NCBI RefSeq assembly: GCF_004135645.1
Contig: NZ_SDPW01000001.1
Location: forward strand, 248,001-312,000
Direction of reading: 5' to 3'
Source of the DNA: Senegalimassilia faecalis
GTDB lineage: Bacteria > Actinomycetota > Coriobacteriia > Coriobacteriales > Eggerthellaceae
DNA length: 64,000 nucleotides
The stretch's first letter is position 1. The number at the start of each line of letters is the position of its first letter. The notes under the pieces are model-generated. The model worked only from the letters and a program-made list of their open reading frames with translations. It searched no databases and had not been told where the DNA came from. Of this stretch, positions 26,464 through 35,513 are shown in pieces. The position numbers and the translations under genes were made by a program.

Positions 26464-27429
26464 CTAGTTGGCCGTGAGCCTTTTCACAGCTTTGACAATC
26501 GCCTTCGAATCCAGGCCGAAGTACGCCATAAGCTCTTCGAACTCGCCTGATTTGCCGAAGCGGTCGTTCATGCCGATGAACTGCATGGGAACGGGATGCT
26601 CTTCGACCAGCGCCTGCGCCACGGCTGCGCCAAGGCCGCCGTGCACGCTGTGCTCCTCGGCGACCACGACGCGGCCCGTCTTCTTCGCGGAGGCCACGAT
26701 GGTCTCACGGTCAAGCGGCTTGACAGAGAACGCGTCGATGACCTCGGCGGAAACACCTTCCGCCGCCAGCTCCTCGGCAGCAGCAAGCGCCTGCTCCACT
26801 TCCACGCCGCACGCCACGATGGTGACGTCGGTGCCTTCGCGCAGCACGTAGGCGCGGCCGAGCTCCAGCTCAACGCCATCGGCGTACACGGCAGGCACGG
26901 AAGCGCGGCCCATGCGCACGTATACCGGCCCCGGCGTTGCAGCGGCCAGGCGCAGCGCGGCGCAAGCGGCGGCGTAGTCGGCCGGCACGAGCACGCGCAT
27001 GTTCGGCAGGCCGGCCATAAGCGAGATGTCCTCGAGCATCTGGTGGCTGCCGCCGTCGGGGCCTACGGACACGCCGGCGTGCGTGGGGGCAACCTTCACG
27101 TTGAGGTTCGAGTAGCACACGGTGTTGCGGATCTGGTCGTAAGCGCGACCGGTGCCGAACACGGCAAAACTGCCGGTAAAGGCAACGTTGCCGCACGTGG
27201 CAAGGCCGGCGGCCACGTCGATCATGTTCTGCTCGGCGATGCCGCAGTTGAACAGGCGGTCGGCATAGCCGGCTTCGGCGAACTTCTTCGTGGTGGTGGA
27301 GCCGGTCAGGTCGGCATCAACGGCCACCACGGGCACGCCCTGGCCTGCCAGCTCGGCAAGCGTGACGCCATACGCAGCGCGCGTGGCGCGCTTGATGCGG
27401 GACTGTTCTTCGTTTGCAAGCTGTACCAC
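26464..27429 (-). CDS. Transketolase, C-terminal subunit
   Basis: Pyrimidine-binding plus C-terminal half of a split transketolase (321 residues), which transfers two-carbon units in the pentose-phosphate pathway using thiamine diphosphate. Visible motifs are VDADLTGSTTTKKFAE, GIAEQNMIDVAAGLA with the cofactor-activating Glu, and GVSVGPDGGSHQMLEDI. Start GTG 27429 lies 2 bases after the N-terminal subunit gene. The split form is common in anaerobes. Confidence 0.94.
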   Translation of the reverse strand: MVQLANEEQSRIKRATRAAYGVTLAELAGQGVPVVAVDADLTGSTTTKKFAEAGYADRLFNCGIAEQNMIDVAAGLATCGNVAFTGSFAVFGTGRAYDQIRNTVCYSNLNVKVAPTHAGVSVGPDGGSHQMLEDISLMAGLPNMRVLVPADYAAACAALRLAAATPGPVYVRMGRASVPAVYADGVELELGRAYVLREGTDVTIVACGVEVEQALAAAEELAAEGVSAEVIDAFSVKPLDRETIVASAKKTGRVVVAEEHSVHGGLGAAVAQALVEEHPVPMQFIGMNDRFGKSGEFEELMAYFGLDSKAIVKAVKRLTAN

Positions 27430-27431
27430 GG

Positions 27432-28259
27432 CTATGCCTCCTTCTTCGCGGCCTCAAGCTCGGCCACGGCCTGCTCGGTTTGCTCAGCGTTGGGGGCTTT
27501 GCCGTGCCAACCGGCCTGGTTTTCCATGAACGACACGCCCTTGCCCTTGATGGTGTTCGCCACCAGCACGTGCGGTTTGCCATCCGCAGCCGTCTTCGCA
27601 GCGGTAAGCACAGCAACAAGCGCATCGATGTCGTGGCCGTCGACGGTGCTGGCGTTCCAGCCGAACGCGGCGAACTTCGCCACCATGTCGCCCGGGTCGC
27701 ACACGTCGGCCGTGTCGCCGTCGATCTGCAGGTGGTTGCGGTCGACGATGGCCACCAGGTTATCGAGGCCCTCGTGAGCAGCCCACATGGCGGCCTCCCA
27801 CACCTGACCTTCTTCGCACTCGCCGTCGCCTAGCAGGCAGAACACGCGCTGCGGCTTGCCGGCCAGCTTCAGGCCGGCAGCGGCGCCGGCAGCGATGGAC
27901 AGGCCCTGGCCCAGCGAGCCGGTGGAAACCTCGACGCCCGGGCACAGGTTGCAATCAGGATGGCCCTGCAGGCGCGTGCCAAGCTTGCGCAGCGTGGAGA
28001 GCTCTTCACGCGGGAAGTAGCCGGCGTGAGCAAGCACGGCGTACAGCGCCGGCGCCGCATGGCCCTTCGCAAGGATGAAGCGGTCGCGACCCTCCCACTT
28101 CGGGTCCTCAGGGTTATGGTCCATCACACCGCCGAAATACAGCGCGGTGAGGATATCGGTGCACGAAAGCGACCCACCGGGGTGTCCGCTTCCCGCCTCC
28201 GCGATCATGCGCACGATGTCGATGCGCATGTCGCATGCCCGCAGCTCAAGCTCGGTCAT
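27432..28259 (-). CDS. Transketolase, N-terminal subunit
   Basis: Thiamine-diphosphate-binding half of the split transketolase (275 residues): EAGSGHPGGSLSCTDILTALYF, KGHAAPALYAVLA, STGSLGQGLSIAAGAAAGL and the cofactor motif GDGECEEGQVWEA with DRNHLQIDG. The ATG at 28259 is overlapped by an upstream minimal frame ATG-GAA-TGA (28256-28264) that has the better-spaced AAAGGA, so initiation may involve that start-stop. It is paired with the C-terminal subunit gene. Confidence 0.95.
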   Translation of the reverse strand: MTELELRACDMRIDIVRMIAEAGSGHPGGSLSCTDILTALYFGGVMDHNPEDPKWEGRDRFILAKGHAAPALYAVLAHAGYFPREELSTLRKLGTRLQGHPDCNLCPGVEVSTGSLGQGLSIAAGAAAGLKLAGKPQRVFCLLGDGECEEGQVWEAAMWAAHEGLDNLVAIVDRNHLQIDGDTADVCDPGDMVAKFAAFGWNASTVDGHDIDALVAVLTAAKTAADGKPHVLVANTIKGKGVSFMENQAGWHGKAPNAEQTEQAVAELEAAKKEA

Positions 28260-28381
28260 TCCATCGTCCTTTCGTCAGTTTGACGTTTTCCTATCAACAG
28301 GGAACGCTCTGGCTGCATTTCAGCCGCGTCCCGCTATCGCAATTGCTTGCCGCAGCCCCGCATGGCGGCCGCGGTGCAGCG

Positions 28382-29488
28382 CTACTCCTCTTGCGTGGAG
28401 ACGCGCCACTTGTGGTAGCCCACCACGAACTCGTCGATGTCGCCGCCAAGCACCGCGTCGACGTTGCCCGTTTCCACGCCGCTGCGCACATCTTTGACCA
28501 GCTGATACGGGAACAGCACGTAGTTGCGAATCTGGCTGCCGAAGCTGTTCTCCATGCGATCGCCGCGCAGCTCGTCGATCTGTTCGCGGCGCTTCTGCTC
28601 CTCGATCTCGTACAGCTTGGCTTTCAGCACGCGCAGGGCGGCTTCTTTGTTCTGCAGCTGGGATTTTTCGTTTTGGCACGTCACCACGATGCCCGTGGGC
28701 AGGTGCGTGAGGCGAACGGCCGAGTCGGTGGTGTTGACGCACTGCCCGCCCGGTCCGCTTGAACGGTACACGTCGACGCGCACGTCGTTCATGTCAAGGT
28801 TGACCTCGATGTCGTCGGGCAGCACCGGCAGCACCTCAACCGCGGCGAACGTAGTGTGGCGCCGCTGCTTCACGTCGGTGGGGCTGATGCGCACAAGGCG
28901 ATGCACGCCGTTCTCGCTGCGCAGCATGCCGTAAGCAAGGCGGCCTTCGATTTGCAGCGTGACCTTGTTCAGACCGACGGCCTCGGCGCCGGGCACCAGG
29001 TCAAGCACGCGGACCTTCCAACCTTTCAGATCGGCATAGCGCGTGTACATGTTGTACAACATGTCCGTCCAGTCCTGGGCCTCAAGGCCGCCCTGACCGG
29101 GGCTTACGGTCAAAATGCAATCACCAGCGTCGAAGCGGCCCGAGAACCAGCTGGTAATCTCAAGCTGGTCGAGCTTCGCGTCAAGCACCTCAAGCGTGGA
29201 TTGGACCTCTTCGGCGAACGCCGGGTCCTCGCCCGCCAGCTCATGCGCGGCGCGGGCATCGTCAAGCAAGCCTTGCGCGGCGCGATAATCGTCGATGACG
29301 TCGCGCAGCGCGCTGGCTTCCTTCGACACGCTTTGCGCATGCGCGGCATCGTCCCAAAACCCGGGCGCGGCGATCTGCGCATCAAGCGCCACCAGCTGCG
29401 CCGTTTTATCGTCGATATGCAAAAACGCGTGCGCGTCGGCGACGCGCTGCGCAATCTGCTCGATATCTTTCAGTTCTTTATCAGCCAT
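28382..29488 (-). CDS. prfB: Peptide chain release factor 2
   Basis: Reads UGA and UAA stop codons and triggers peptide release. The 368 residues carry the catalytic GGQ in SSGPGGQCVNTTDSAVRL. The recognition loop normally written SPF reads SPT here (VRISPTDVKQRRHTTF), which is unusual. The frame is continuous from ATG 29488, so the programmed frameshift of many prfB genes is absent. TATAAA lies 6 bases before the ATG and no ribosome site is visible, pointing to a leaderless mRNA. The frame upstream to 29617 lacks initiation signals. No clear terminator follows. Confidence 0.94.
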   Translation of the reverse strand: MADKELKDIEQIAQRVADAHAFLHIDDKTAQLVALDAQIAAPGFWDDAAHAQSVSKEASALRDVIDDYRAAQGLLDDARAAHELAGEDPAFAEEVQSTLEVLDAKLDQLEITSWFSGRFDAGDCILTVSPGQGGLEAQDWTDMLYNMYTRYADLKGWKVRVLDLVPGAEAVGLNKVTLQIEGRLAYGMLRSENGVHRLVRISPTDVKQRRHTTFAAVEVLPVLPDDIEVNLDMNDVRVDVYRSSGPGGQCVNTTDSAVRLTHLPTGIVVTCQNEKSQLQNKEAALRVLKAKLYEIEEQKRREQIDELRGDRMENSFGSQIRNYVLFPYQLVKDVRSGVETGNVDAVLGGDIDEFVVGYHKWRVSTQEE

Positions 29489-29494
29489 AGTTTT

Positions 29495-29500
29495 TTTATA
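29495..29500 (-). promoter_or_regulatory. Candidate -10 of a leaderless prfB mRNA
   Basis: TATAAA ends 6 bases before the prfB ATG, so the start site would coincide with the start codon. No -35 is recognised. The 238 bases between prfB and secA hold no other gene. Confidence 0.45.
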
Positions 29501-29726
29501 GTAGCAGCAAAGCGCCCCCACTGCCGAGGGCAGGGCGCAAGAGTGCATAGGTTTTTCGCACATGGCAGAAGGCCAACCCCCTGCCGAAAAGCGCGCGAAC
29601 CCGAACGAGCGCATCACGCCGTCTGCAGCCCTAGCCTTCAGCCTCTTAAACAGAGCAAGCCCCTCCCCCGCCGCAAGGAAAGCGCAGCAAGGGGAAAGGC
29701 TCGCATCGGGTTCATTCAGAAGGAAC

Positions 29727-32540
29727 TTACAGGTTCTTTCCGTGGCACTTCTTGAACTTCAAGCCGCTACCGCACGGGCAAGGATCGTTGCGCCCAACGT
29801 TGGCGAACGGGTCGTCCTTGTCCTTCACGTAGGTTTGGGCCTTCTGCGGCGCGGGCTTCGGCGCCGGCGCACCGGCCTGGGCGGCGCGCTGCTGCGCCTG
29901 ATGCTGTGCCACGGCAGACCCGACGCCCGTTTGGCCAAGCGCCTGCTCGGGGTTCGAGTAGCTTATACGTCCCGCAAGCGGGTCAGGCTCGGCCGGCATC
30001 TGCGGGGCGTTCTGCTGCACGGCAACCTGCAGGCGCAAAAGCGTGCGCAGATATTCCTCGTACATGGAGTGTGTCAGGTTGCTGAACGCCTTGTACGCCT
30101 CGTTCTTATATTCAACCAGCGGGTCGCGCTGGCCAAATGCGCGCAGGCCGATGCCCGTTTTCAGGTAATCCATGTCCTGCAGGTGCGCCATCCAGCGACG
30201 GTCGATGATGCGCAGCATGACCTGGGATTCCAGCATGCGCATGATAGGCTCGCCAAGCTCCTGCGTTTTAGCTTCCACCACGCCGTCAAGATACTCATCA
30301 AGCGCTTCGCACAGCTGCTCGGGGTCGTCGTCGTGATCGACCTCGGCGGCATGGAAATCCGTTCGGCCTGTCATGTTGGCTACCCAGCTGTCCACGGCCT
30401 TGCAATCCCAGTCGTCGGACGGCAGCTTCTCGGGGCAGTTCTCCTCCACCACGGCGGCAACGGCGTCGGCCACGATCTGGGGGATGCGGCCTTCCATGTC
30501 CTTACCGTCAAGAATGGCGTTGCGCTCTTCGTAGATGGCCTTGCGCTGCAGGTTCATGACGTCGTCGTATTCCAGCACGTTTTTACGTGCGGCGAAGTGC
30601 ATGCTTTCAACCTGGCGCTGAGCCGATTCGATGGCCTTCGACACCATGGACGCCTGGATGGGCATGTCGTCAGGCATGTTCGTCTTCTCCATCATGGCGC
30701 CGATTTTGTCCATACGCGCGCCGCCGAACAGACGCATCAGGTCGTCTTCAAGCGACAGGTAGAACTGCGTGGTGCCCGGGTCGCCCTGACGACCGGCGCG
30801 GCCGCGCAGCTGGTTGTCGATACGGCGCGATTCGTGGCGCTCGGTGCCGATGACGCACAGGCCGCCGGCTTCGAGCACGCGCTGCTGCTCAAGCTTGCAC
30901 GTAGCCTTGGCTTGGGCAAGCGCCTCTTTGCGCTGACCCTCGGAAGGTGCCGGCAAGCCGCCCTCCTCGGCGGGCTGGGCGCCCGGCTCAAGGTCGGGGT
31001 TCAACCCGCGCGCAAGCAGCACATCGTCGGCAAGCACCTCGGGGTTGCCGCCAAGCAAGATGTCGGTACCGCGGCCAGCCATGTTCGTAGCGATGGTGAC
31101 GGCGCCGACGCGGCCGGCCTGCGCGATGATATGCGCCTCGCGCTCGTGGTTCTTCGCGTTCAGCGTTTCGTGCTTGATGCCGCGCTTGTCAAGCAGGCGC
31201 GAGAGCCTCTCGGAGCTTTCGATGGACACCGTGCCGATAAGGCAAGGCTGGCCTGCTTCGTGACGTGCGGCAACGTCGTCGGCCACGGCGTTGAACTTCG
31301 CATCGATGGTGCGATAGATCAGGTCGTCCTCGTCGATACGCTTCACTTCCTTGTTCGGCGGAATGGCCACGACGGGCAGCTTGTAGATCTGGCGGAACTC
31401 GGCGTCCTCGGTCATGGCGGTACCGGTCATGCCCGAAAGCTTGTCGTACAGGCGGAAGTAGTTCTGCAGCGTGATGGTGGCCAGCGTTTGGTTCTCCTCA
31501 CGCACTTGCACGTGTTCCTTGGCTTCAAGCGCCTGGTGCAGGCCCTCGGAGTAGCGGCGGCCTTCCATGATGCGGCCCGTGAACTCGTCGACGATCTTCA
31601 CCTCGCCGTTGACCACCACGTAGTCAACATCGCGGTGGAAAAGGAACTGCGCCTTTAGAGCCTGCTGCAAGTGGTTCGGCAGCTGGCCGGACGGGTCGGC
31701 GTAGATGTCGTCGATGCCAAGCATCGTCTCGATTTTCGTGAGGCCCGACTCGGTGGCGTTGATGGTTTTCTTCGCCTCGTCCATCTCGAAGTCTTCATCA
31801 AGCTTCAAGGCAGGCATGACGCGCGCGAACTTGTTGTACGTGTCGGCCGCCTGCGTGCCCGCGCCCGAGATGATAAGCGGCGTGCGCGCTTCGTCGATGA
31901 GGATGGAGTCAACCTCGTCGACGATGGCGAAATGGTGTCCGCGCTGCACGCGCGCTTCGGCACGCGTGACCATGTTGTCGCGCAGATAGTCGAAGCCGAA
32001 CTCGGAGTTCGTGCCGTACGTGACGTCGGCCTGATAGGCGCGCTTCTTCATATCGGGGCGCATGCCGTTTTGGATCAGGCCCACGTTCATGCCGAGGAAC
32101 TGATATATCTTGCCCATCCATTGGCTGTCGCGGCGAGCCAGGTAATCGTTAACGGTGACGATATGGACGTTTTGCCCCGACAGCGCGTTGAGATAGCCGG
32201 CCAGCGTGGACACGAGCGTCTTACCTTCGCCCGTGCGCATCTCGGCGATCTGCCCGTCATTGAGCGCCATGCCGCCGATAAGCTGCACGTCGAAGTGACG
32301 CATGCCAAGCGTGCGCACCGATGCCTCGCGCACGGCTGCGAACGCTTCGGGCAGCACGTCGGATTCCGTGGCGCCGCCCGCCATGCGCTCGCGCAGCGCT
32401 GCGGTGACTGCGCACAGCTCTTCGTCGGATTTTGCCTGCATATCGGGTTCAAGGCTGCCAATCTTCGCGGCAAGGGCTTGGTAATTCTTCAGCTGCTTGC
32501 CTTCACCGAACGTCAACAGCTTCGAGAGGAAACCTGCCAT
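29727..32540 (-). CDS. secA: Protein translocase ATPase SecA
   Basis: Motor ATPase that drives preproteins through SecYEG. The 937 residues include MRTGEGKT (Walker A), VDEVDSILIDEART, NMAGRGTDI, the GRAGRQGDPG motif and a C-terminal zinc-binding tail NDPCPCGSGLKFKKCHG. An insertion of about 35 residues (around LLARGLNPDLEPGAQPAEEG) follows the GNPE motif, as in many actinobacterial and clostridial proteins. Start ATG 32540 has AAAGGA, though 11-12 bases away. Confidence 0.97.
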   Translation of the reverse strand: MAGFLSKLLTFGEGKQLKNYQALAAKIGSLEPDMQAKSDEELCAVTAALRERMAGGATESDVLPEAFAAVREASVRTLGMRHFDVQLIGGMALNDGQIAEMRTGEGKTLVSTLAGYLNALSGQNVHIVTVNDYLARRDSQWMGKIYQFLGMNVGLIQNGMRPDMKKRAYQADVTYGTNSEFGFDYLRDNMVTRAEARVQRGHHFAIVDEVDSILIDEARTPLIISGAGTQAADTYNKFARVMPALKLDEDFEMDEAKKTINATESGLTKIETMLGIDDIYADPSGQLPNHLQQALKAQFLFHRDVDYVVVNGEVKIVDEFTGRIMEGRRYSEGLHQALEAKEHVQVREENQTLATITLQNYFRLYDKLSGMTGTAMTEDAEFRQIYKLPVVAIPPNKEVKRIDEDDLIYRTIDAKFNAVADDVAARHEAGQPCLIGTVSIESSERLSRLLDKRGIKHETLNAKNHEREAHIIAQAGRVGAVTIATNMAGRGTDILLGGNPEVLADDVLLARGLNPDLEPGAQPAEEGGLPAPSEGQRKEALAQAKATCKLEQQRVLEAGGLCVIGTERHESRRIDNQLRGRAGRQGDPGTTQFYLSLEDDLMRLFGGARMDKIGAMMEKTNMPDDMPIQASMVSKAIESAQRQVESMHFAARKNVLEYDDVMNLQRKAIYEERNAILDGKDMEGRIPQIVADAVAAVVEENCPEKLPSDDWDCKAVDSWVANMTGRTDFHAAEVDHDDDPEQLCEALDEYLDGVVEAKTQELGEPIMRMLESQVMLRIIDRRWMAHLQDMDYLKTGIGLRAFGQRDPLVEYKNEAYKAFSNLTHSMYEEYLRTLLRLQVAVQQNAPQMPAEPDPLAGRISYSNPEQALGQTGVGSAVAQHQAQQRAAQAGAPAPKPAPQKAQTYVKDKDDPFANVGRNDPCPCGSGLKFKKCHGKNL

Positions 32541-32600
32541 ATGAGCGCCATTCCTTTCACGGTCGCACCTGCGACTCGTTGTTTTTCGCAATTGTTGTTA

Positions 32601-32609
32601 ACTCTAGCA
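32601..32609 (-). promoter_or_regulatory. Predicted extended -10 promoter of secA
   Basis: TGCTAGAGT about 60 bases upstream of secA, the same element as before the NifX-like gene. No clear -35. Confidence 0.45.
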
Positions 32610-32706
32610 TATCCTTCGATGAGCATGTTCTTTCAGCGCAATCTGTACAGCTTCTACGCACGCGTTACCGGGCCGTTACCGCCAAGACTAGGAAGCAGCG
32701 CCCGCA

Positions 32707-35250
32707 TCAGGCAACCTCCTCCTGTGCATCGATGATGCTGTGATACAGACGCATAGTTTCAGCCGAAGGGTCGATACCCAGGTCGTTCGAGAGGAATTTC
32801 CGGCACGAGAAGTACGTTTCAAGCGCGGCCGAACGCTGCAGCGAGGCAATCTGCGCGCGCATGACGGCGGCGTACGCGTCTTCGCGAGATTTGTCGCGGG
32901 AAAGCGCCGCGCGGGCAAACCACAGCCCTTGGCGCACCTCGCCGGCTTCCACCAGCTTGCCCGATGCCGTGACGAGCGCATCGACCAGGCGCGTGCGGCA
33001 ATCGCTGCGCAGATCGTCAAGCAGCTCGCAGCCCTCGTCACCCGGCAAAAGATCGCTGGAGAACGAATCCTCTATCTGAGAGAACAGGTGTCCCCACCCG
33101 CCGCGGCCAGGACGATTGAACAGCAACGCCCGGCAGACGCGGTCCAGTTCGGCAACATCGCTTGAAAGCAGGCTTGCGTCAAGGCGAATGCCGTATTGGC
33201 GCTTGATGAGGTAAGGGCACGTGCCATCCGGCATGCTCAGCGCCGTGCGCAAGCGCGACCAGGTGGCGTAGAAGTTGTTGCGCGCCCGCTCCATGTGCGA
33301 GTCGGGCCACAAGAGCTTCATGATGCGGTCGCGAGATAGATCGTGCCCCTGGTTGACCACCAGCAAGGCCAAAAGCGCGCGGACTTTCTCGCGCATAAGC
33401 AGGTTCGGGTCGATGCGCCTGTCCCCCATGAACACCTCAAGGCCGCCGAACAGGTTCACCGTCAGGCGAGGCGGCGTTCGCAACGCCATGTCGGAGCCCA
33501 CAGAAGCACACCTGAACGTATCGGGATGCGTTTTGTCGCGCACAAGACGGCGCTCAAGGGCCGCCGTGCGAGCCGCTTCGCACTGAATGCGCTGTTCAAG
33601 CAGCATGCGCTTTCGAGCCGCAGCGGCCACGGCGCAAGCCGCGTCAAGCGGCGGCATGGCAAGCACCCCGTTATCGACCAGCTGCTGAAACGCGGCCGCG
33701 GCCAACGCGCAGGGAAGCGACAGCGAGCCGGCATCGCCGAAGCGCGCCGTTGCCTCGCGCGCCACCATAGCGGCAACATCGGCCCATTCCTGTGCGCCGG
33801 CATCGGCTTCATCAAGACGGCCGAGCAACAACGCTGCCGCATACAGCGCCGAATCGCTGAGCGCGCGATCCGTTGTCGCATCAAGCCAGGCCCGCGCCAG
33901 CTCAACCCCAGAACTTGGCGCATCGAGCGCTTCCACGGCCATAGCGATATCGCGTAGCTCGTCGCCGCATTCCGCCTCGATGCCCACGGCGCACACATCG
34001 CGCGCCCGGGCCGCCGCCTGTTCAGACGCCTCACCAACCGAGCAGGCGCATTGCACCGCTTGCACAATCGCCCGCTCCACCACCGATGGCGCGCATGCGA
34101 TAGCGCGACGGGCAGCCACGCACGCAGCAACGTTTTCACCGAGCAAAGCGCACCGAACCGCCTGTGCCACGTGAGCGCTCGCGGAAAACACCTCGGGCGG
34201 CGTTGCGGCATACAGCCCGCGAGCCCGCATCAAGCAGCCAACGCGCTCAAGGTCGCGCGCGTGTTCTTCCAGCCATATCGCCCGCTCGGCGGCAGGCAAG
34301 AACAGACGCGCGACTTCGCAGGCACGCTCGGCATTTCCGCTTGCAAGCAGCGTTGATGCCACGTCTGCCGCAAGCTGCGCGGCCCCAACGCCGCCCGCAC
34401 CTGAAGCGATATCTTCCAACTTGCCGGCAAAAGCCTCGGCAACATCGCCGATGGGAAAACCCGCACAGCGAAACGATCTCTGAGCAACGTCGACGCCCAC
34501 ATAGGCGTGCGCAGCGGCAATGAACGACAAAGCTTCGGCATCCGCGTGCGCAATCCGCTCGACGGAGGAAAGCGGCCCCGAATCGAGGCACAGCAGCACA
34601 AACAACACAGCAAGCATCTGGCAGGGCAGCTCTTCGGTCAGCACGCCGCAAAGAAATGCCGCGTTTTTGCCGTCGCCCCAGGCGCAAGCCGGCACGCGAC
34701 GGGCACGCGGCACACGGTTTGCCGGCGTTTCATCACGCTCGGCAGGCGTGCGCAAAAAGTCGATCTCGTCGTTTGAAAGCAGCAGATCGTTCGCAAACAG
34801 CACCATACGGTCGCGTTCAGCCGCAAACGCATCGCACAGCGGCGTGCACGTGACGATAACCTCGCAACCACGATCGAGCAGCGTGTCAAGCAAGGCGCAG
34901 AAGGCGTCGACGCGCGCCCCGTCAAGCAACGGCACGTCTTCGAACACGGCAAGAAACGCGGGTTCTGTGGCATCAAGCAAGCCAGAGGCAATGCTTTCGC
35001 CATCAAGGTCGCGCAAGAAGCAGGGGCTGGAGCAGTCTAACCAATACACCTGGTTGAACCCGAATACGGTTTCGGCATATTCAAGGACCACGGACGATTT
35101 GCCAAACCCCGGCGGCGCTACCAAAAAGCGTGCGACGTTGCGCTCGCGCAGAAGGCGCGAGACCAAAGCGGGACGGGAATAAGCACGGTGCGCTGCAAAC
35201 TGCGGCGGCCGCTTCCCTCGGCACGCCGATGTTGCAAGATAGGTGAGCAT
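32707..35250 (-). CDS. Large transcriptional regulator: P-loop ATPase, repeat region and C-terminal winged-helix/BTAD
   Basis: 847-residue regulator. The N-terminal third resembles MalT/STAND ATPases: a conserved lead (RPALVSRLLRERNVARFL), Walker A VAPPGFGKSSVVLEY near 48-62, and a Walker B-type LAVFEDVPLLDG. The Ala-rich middle (about 250-590) should be helical repeats. From about 603 (RLTVNLFGGLEVFMGDRRI) it has an OmpR-type winged helix and then a bacterial transcriptional activation domain (residues about 700-845), as in SARP-type activators. The C-terminal DNA-binding position differs from classical SARPs, where that unit is N-terminal. It is a single gene between secA and rsfS with inverted repeats directly upstream. 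The target is unknown. Confidence 0.82.
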   Translation of the reverse strand: MLTYLATSACRGKRPPQFAAHRAYSRPALVSRLLRERNVARFLVAPPGFGKSSVVLEYAETVFGFNQVYWLDCSSPCFLRDLDGESIASGLLDATEPAFLAVFEDVPLLDGARVDAFCALLDTLLDRGCEVIVTCTPLCDAFAAERDRMVLFANDLLLSNDEIDFLRTPAERDETPANRVPRARRVPACAWGDGKNAAFLCGVLTEELPCQMLAVLFVLLCLDSGPLSSVERIAHADAEALSFIAAAHAYVGVDVAQRSFRCAGFPIGDVAEAFAGKLEDIASGAGGVGAAQLAADVASTLLASGNAERACEVARLFLPAAERAIWLEEHARDLERVGCLMRARGLYAATPPEVFSASAHVAQAVRCALLGENVAACVAARRAIACAPSVVERAIVQAVQCACSVGEASEQAAARARDVCAVGIEAECGDELRDIAMAVEALDAPSSGVELARAWLDATTDRALSDSALYAAALLLGRLDEADAGAQEWADVAAMVAREATARFGDAGSLSLPCALAAAAFQQLVDNGVLAMPPLDAACAVAAAARKRMLLEQRIQCEAARTAALERRLVRDKTHPDTFRCASVGSDMALRTPPRLTVNLFGGLEVFMGDRRIDPNLLMREKVRALLALLVVNQGHDLSRDRIMKLLWPDSHMERARNNFYATWSRLRTALSMPDGTCPYLIKRQYGIRLDASLLSSDVAELDRVCRALLFNRPGRGGWGHLFSQIEDSFSSDLLPGDEGCELLDDLRSDCRTRLVDALVTASGKLVEAGEVRQGLWFARAALSRDKSREDAYAAVMRAQIASLQRSAALETYFSCRKFLSNDLGIDPSAETMRLYHSIIDAQEEVA

Positions 35251-35256
35251 AAGTGA

Positions 35257-35278
35257 ACCAACTTCCCAACAAGTTGGT
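35257..35278. promoter_or_regulatory. Inverted repeat in the leader of the ATPase/BTAD regulator
   Basis: ACCAACTT and AAGTTGGT, perfect 8-bp arms separated by 6 bases, lie 7 bases upstream of the start codon. They could be an autoregulatory operator or a leader hairpin over the initiation site. A TATTAT at 35303-35308 may be the -10. Confidence 0.45.
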
Positions 35279-35379
35279 CAGTCACACGGCCAGTGCACCC
35301 TTATAATACCCCCAATATGTTGCGGCCTCCTTACACAGTTTTACCGTTTTGCGAGGTAGAGATGTTGCTCATAGGTGGT

Positions 35380-35416
35380 TGGTTGCACCAGTTACTACAT
35401 ATTGTGGTTGCAACCA
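35380..35416. repeat. TGGTTGCA repeats including a 12-bp palindrome
   Basis: TGGTTGCACCA (35380-35390) and the perfect palindrome TGGTTGCAACCA (35405-35416) are 25 bases apart, upstream of the ATPase/BTAD regulator gene and downstream of the rsfS terminator. Confidence 0.45.
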
Positions 35417-35440
35417 TGCGCAAACACCACGTTCACGCGA

Positions 35441-35482
35441 AAAAAGAAAAGCGCCCTCGCGAATTACCGCGAGGACGCTCTT
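35441..35482 (-). terminator. Terminator of the obgE-to-rsfS operon
   Basis: On the minus strand AGCG-CTCGCG arms around GTAATT pair with CGCGAG-CGCT and run into TTTTCTTTTT, just after rsfS. Confidence 0.85.
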
Positions 35483-35513
35483 CAAATGTGCGCTCAACGT
35501 CGGCCAACGGCGC

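Noticed and set aside
29380-29488. Programmed +1 frameshift in prfB
   Set aside because: The reading frame is continuous from ATG 29488 through the whole protein, with no in-frame TGA near codon 25.
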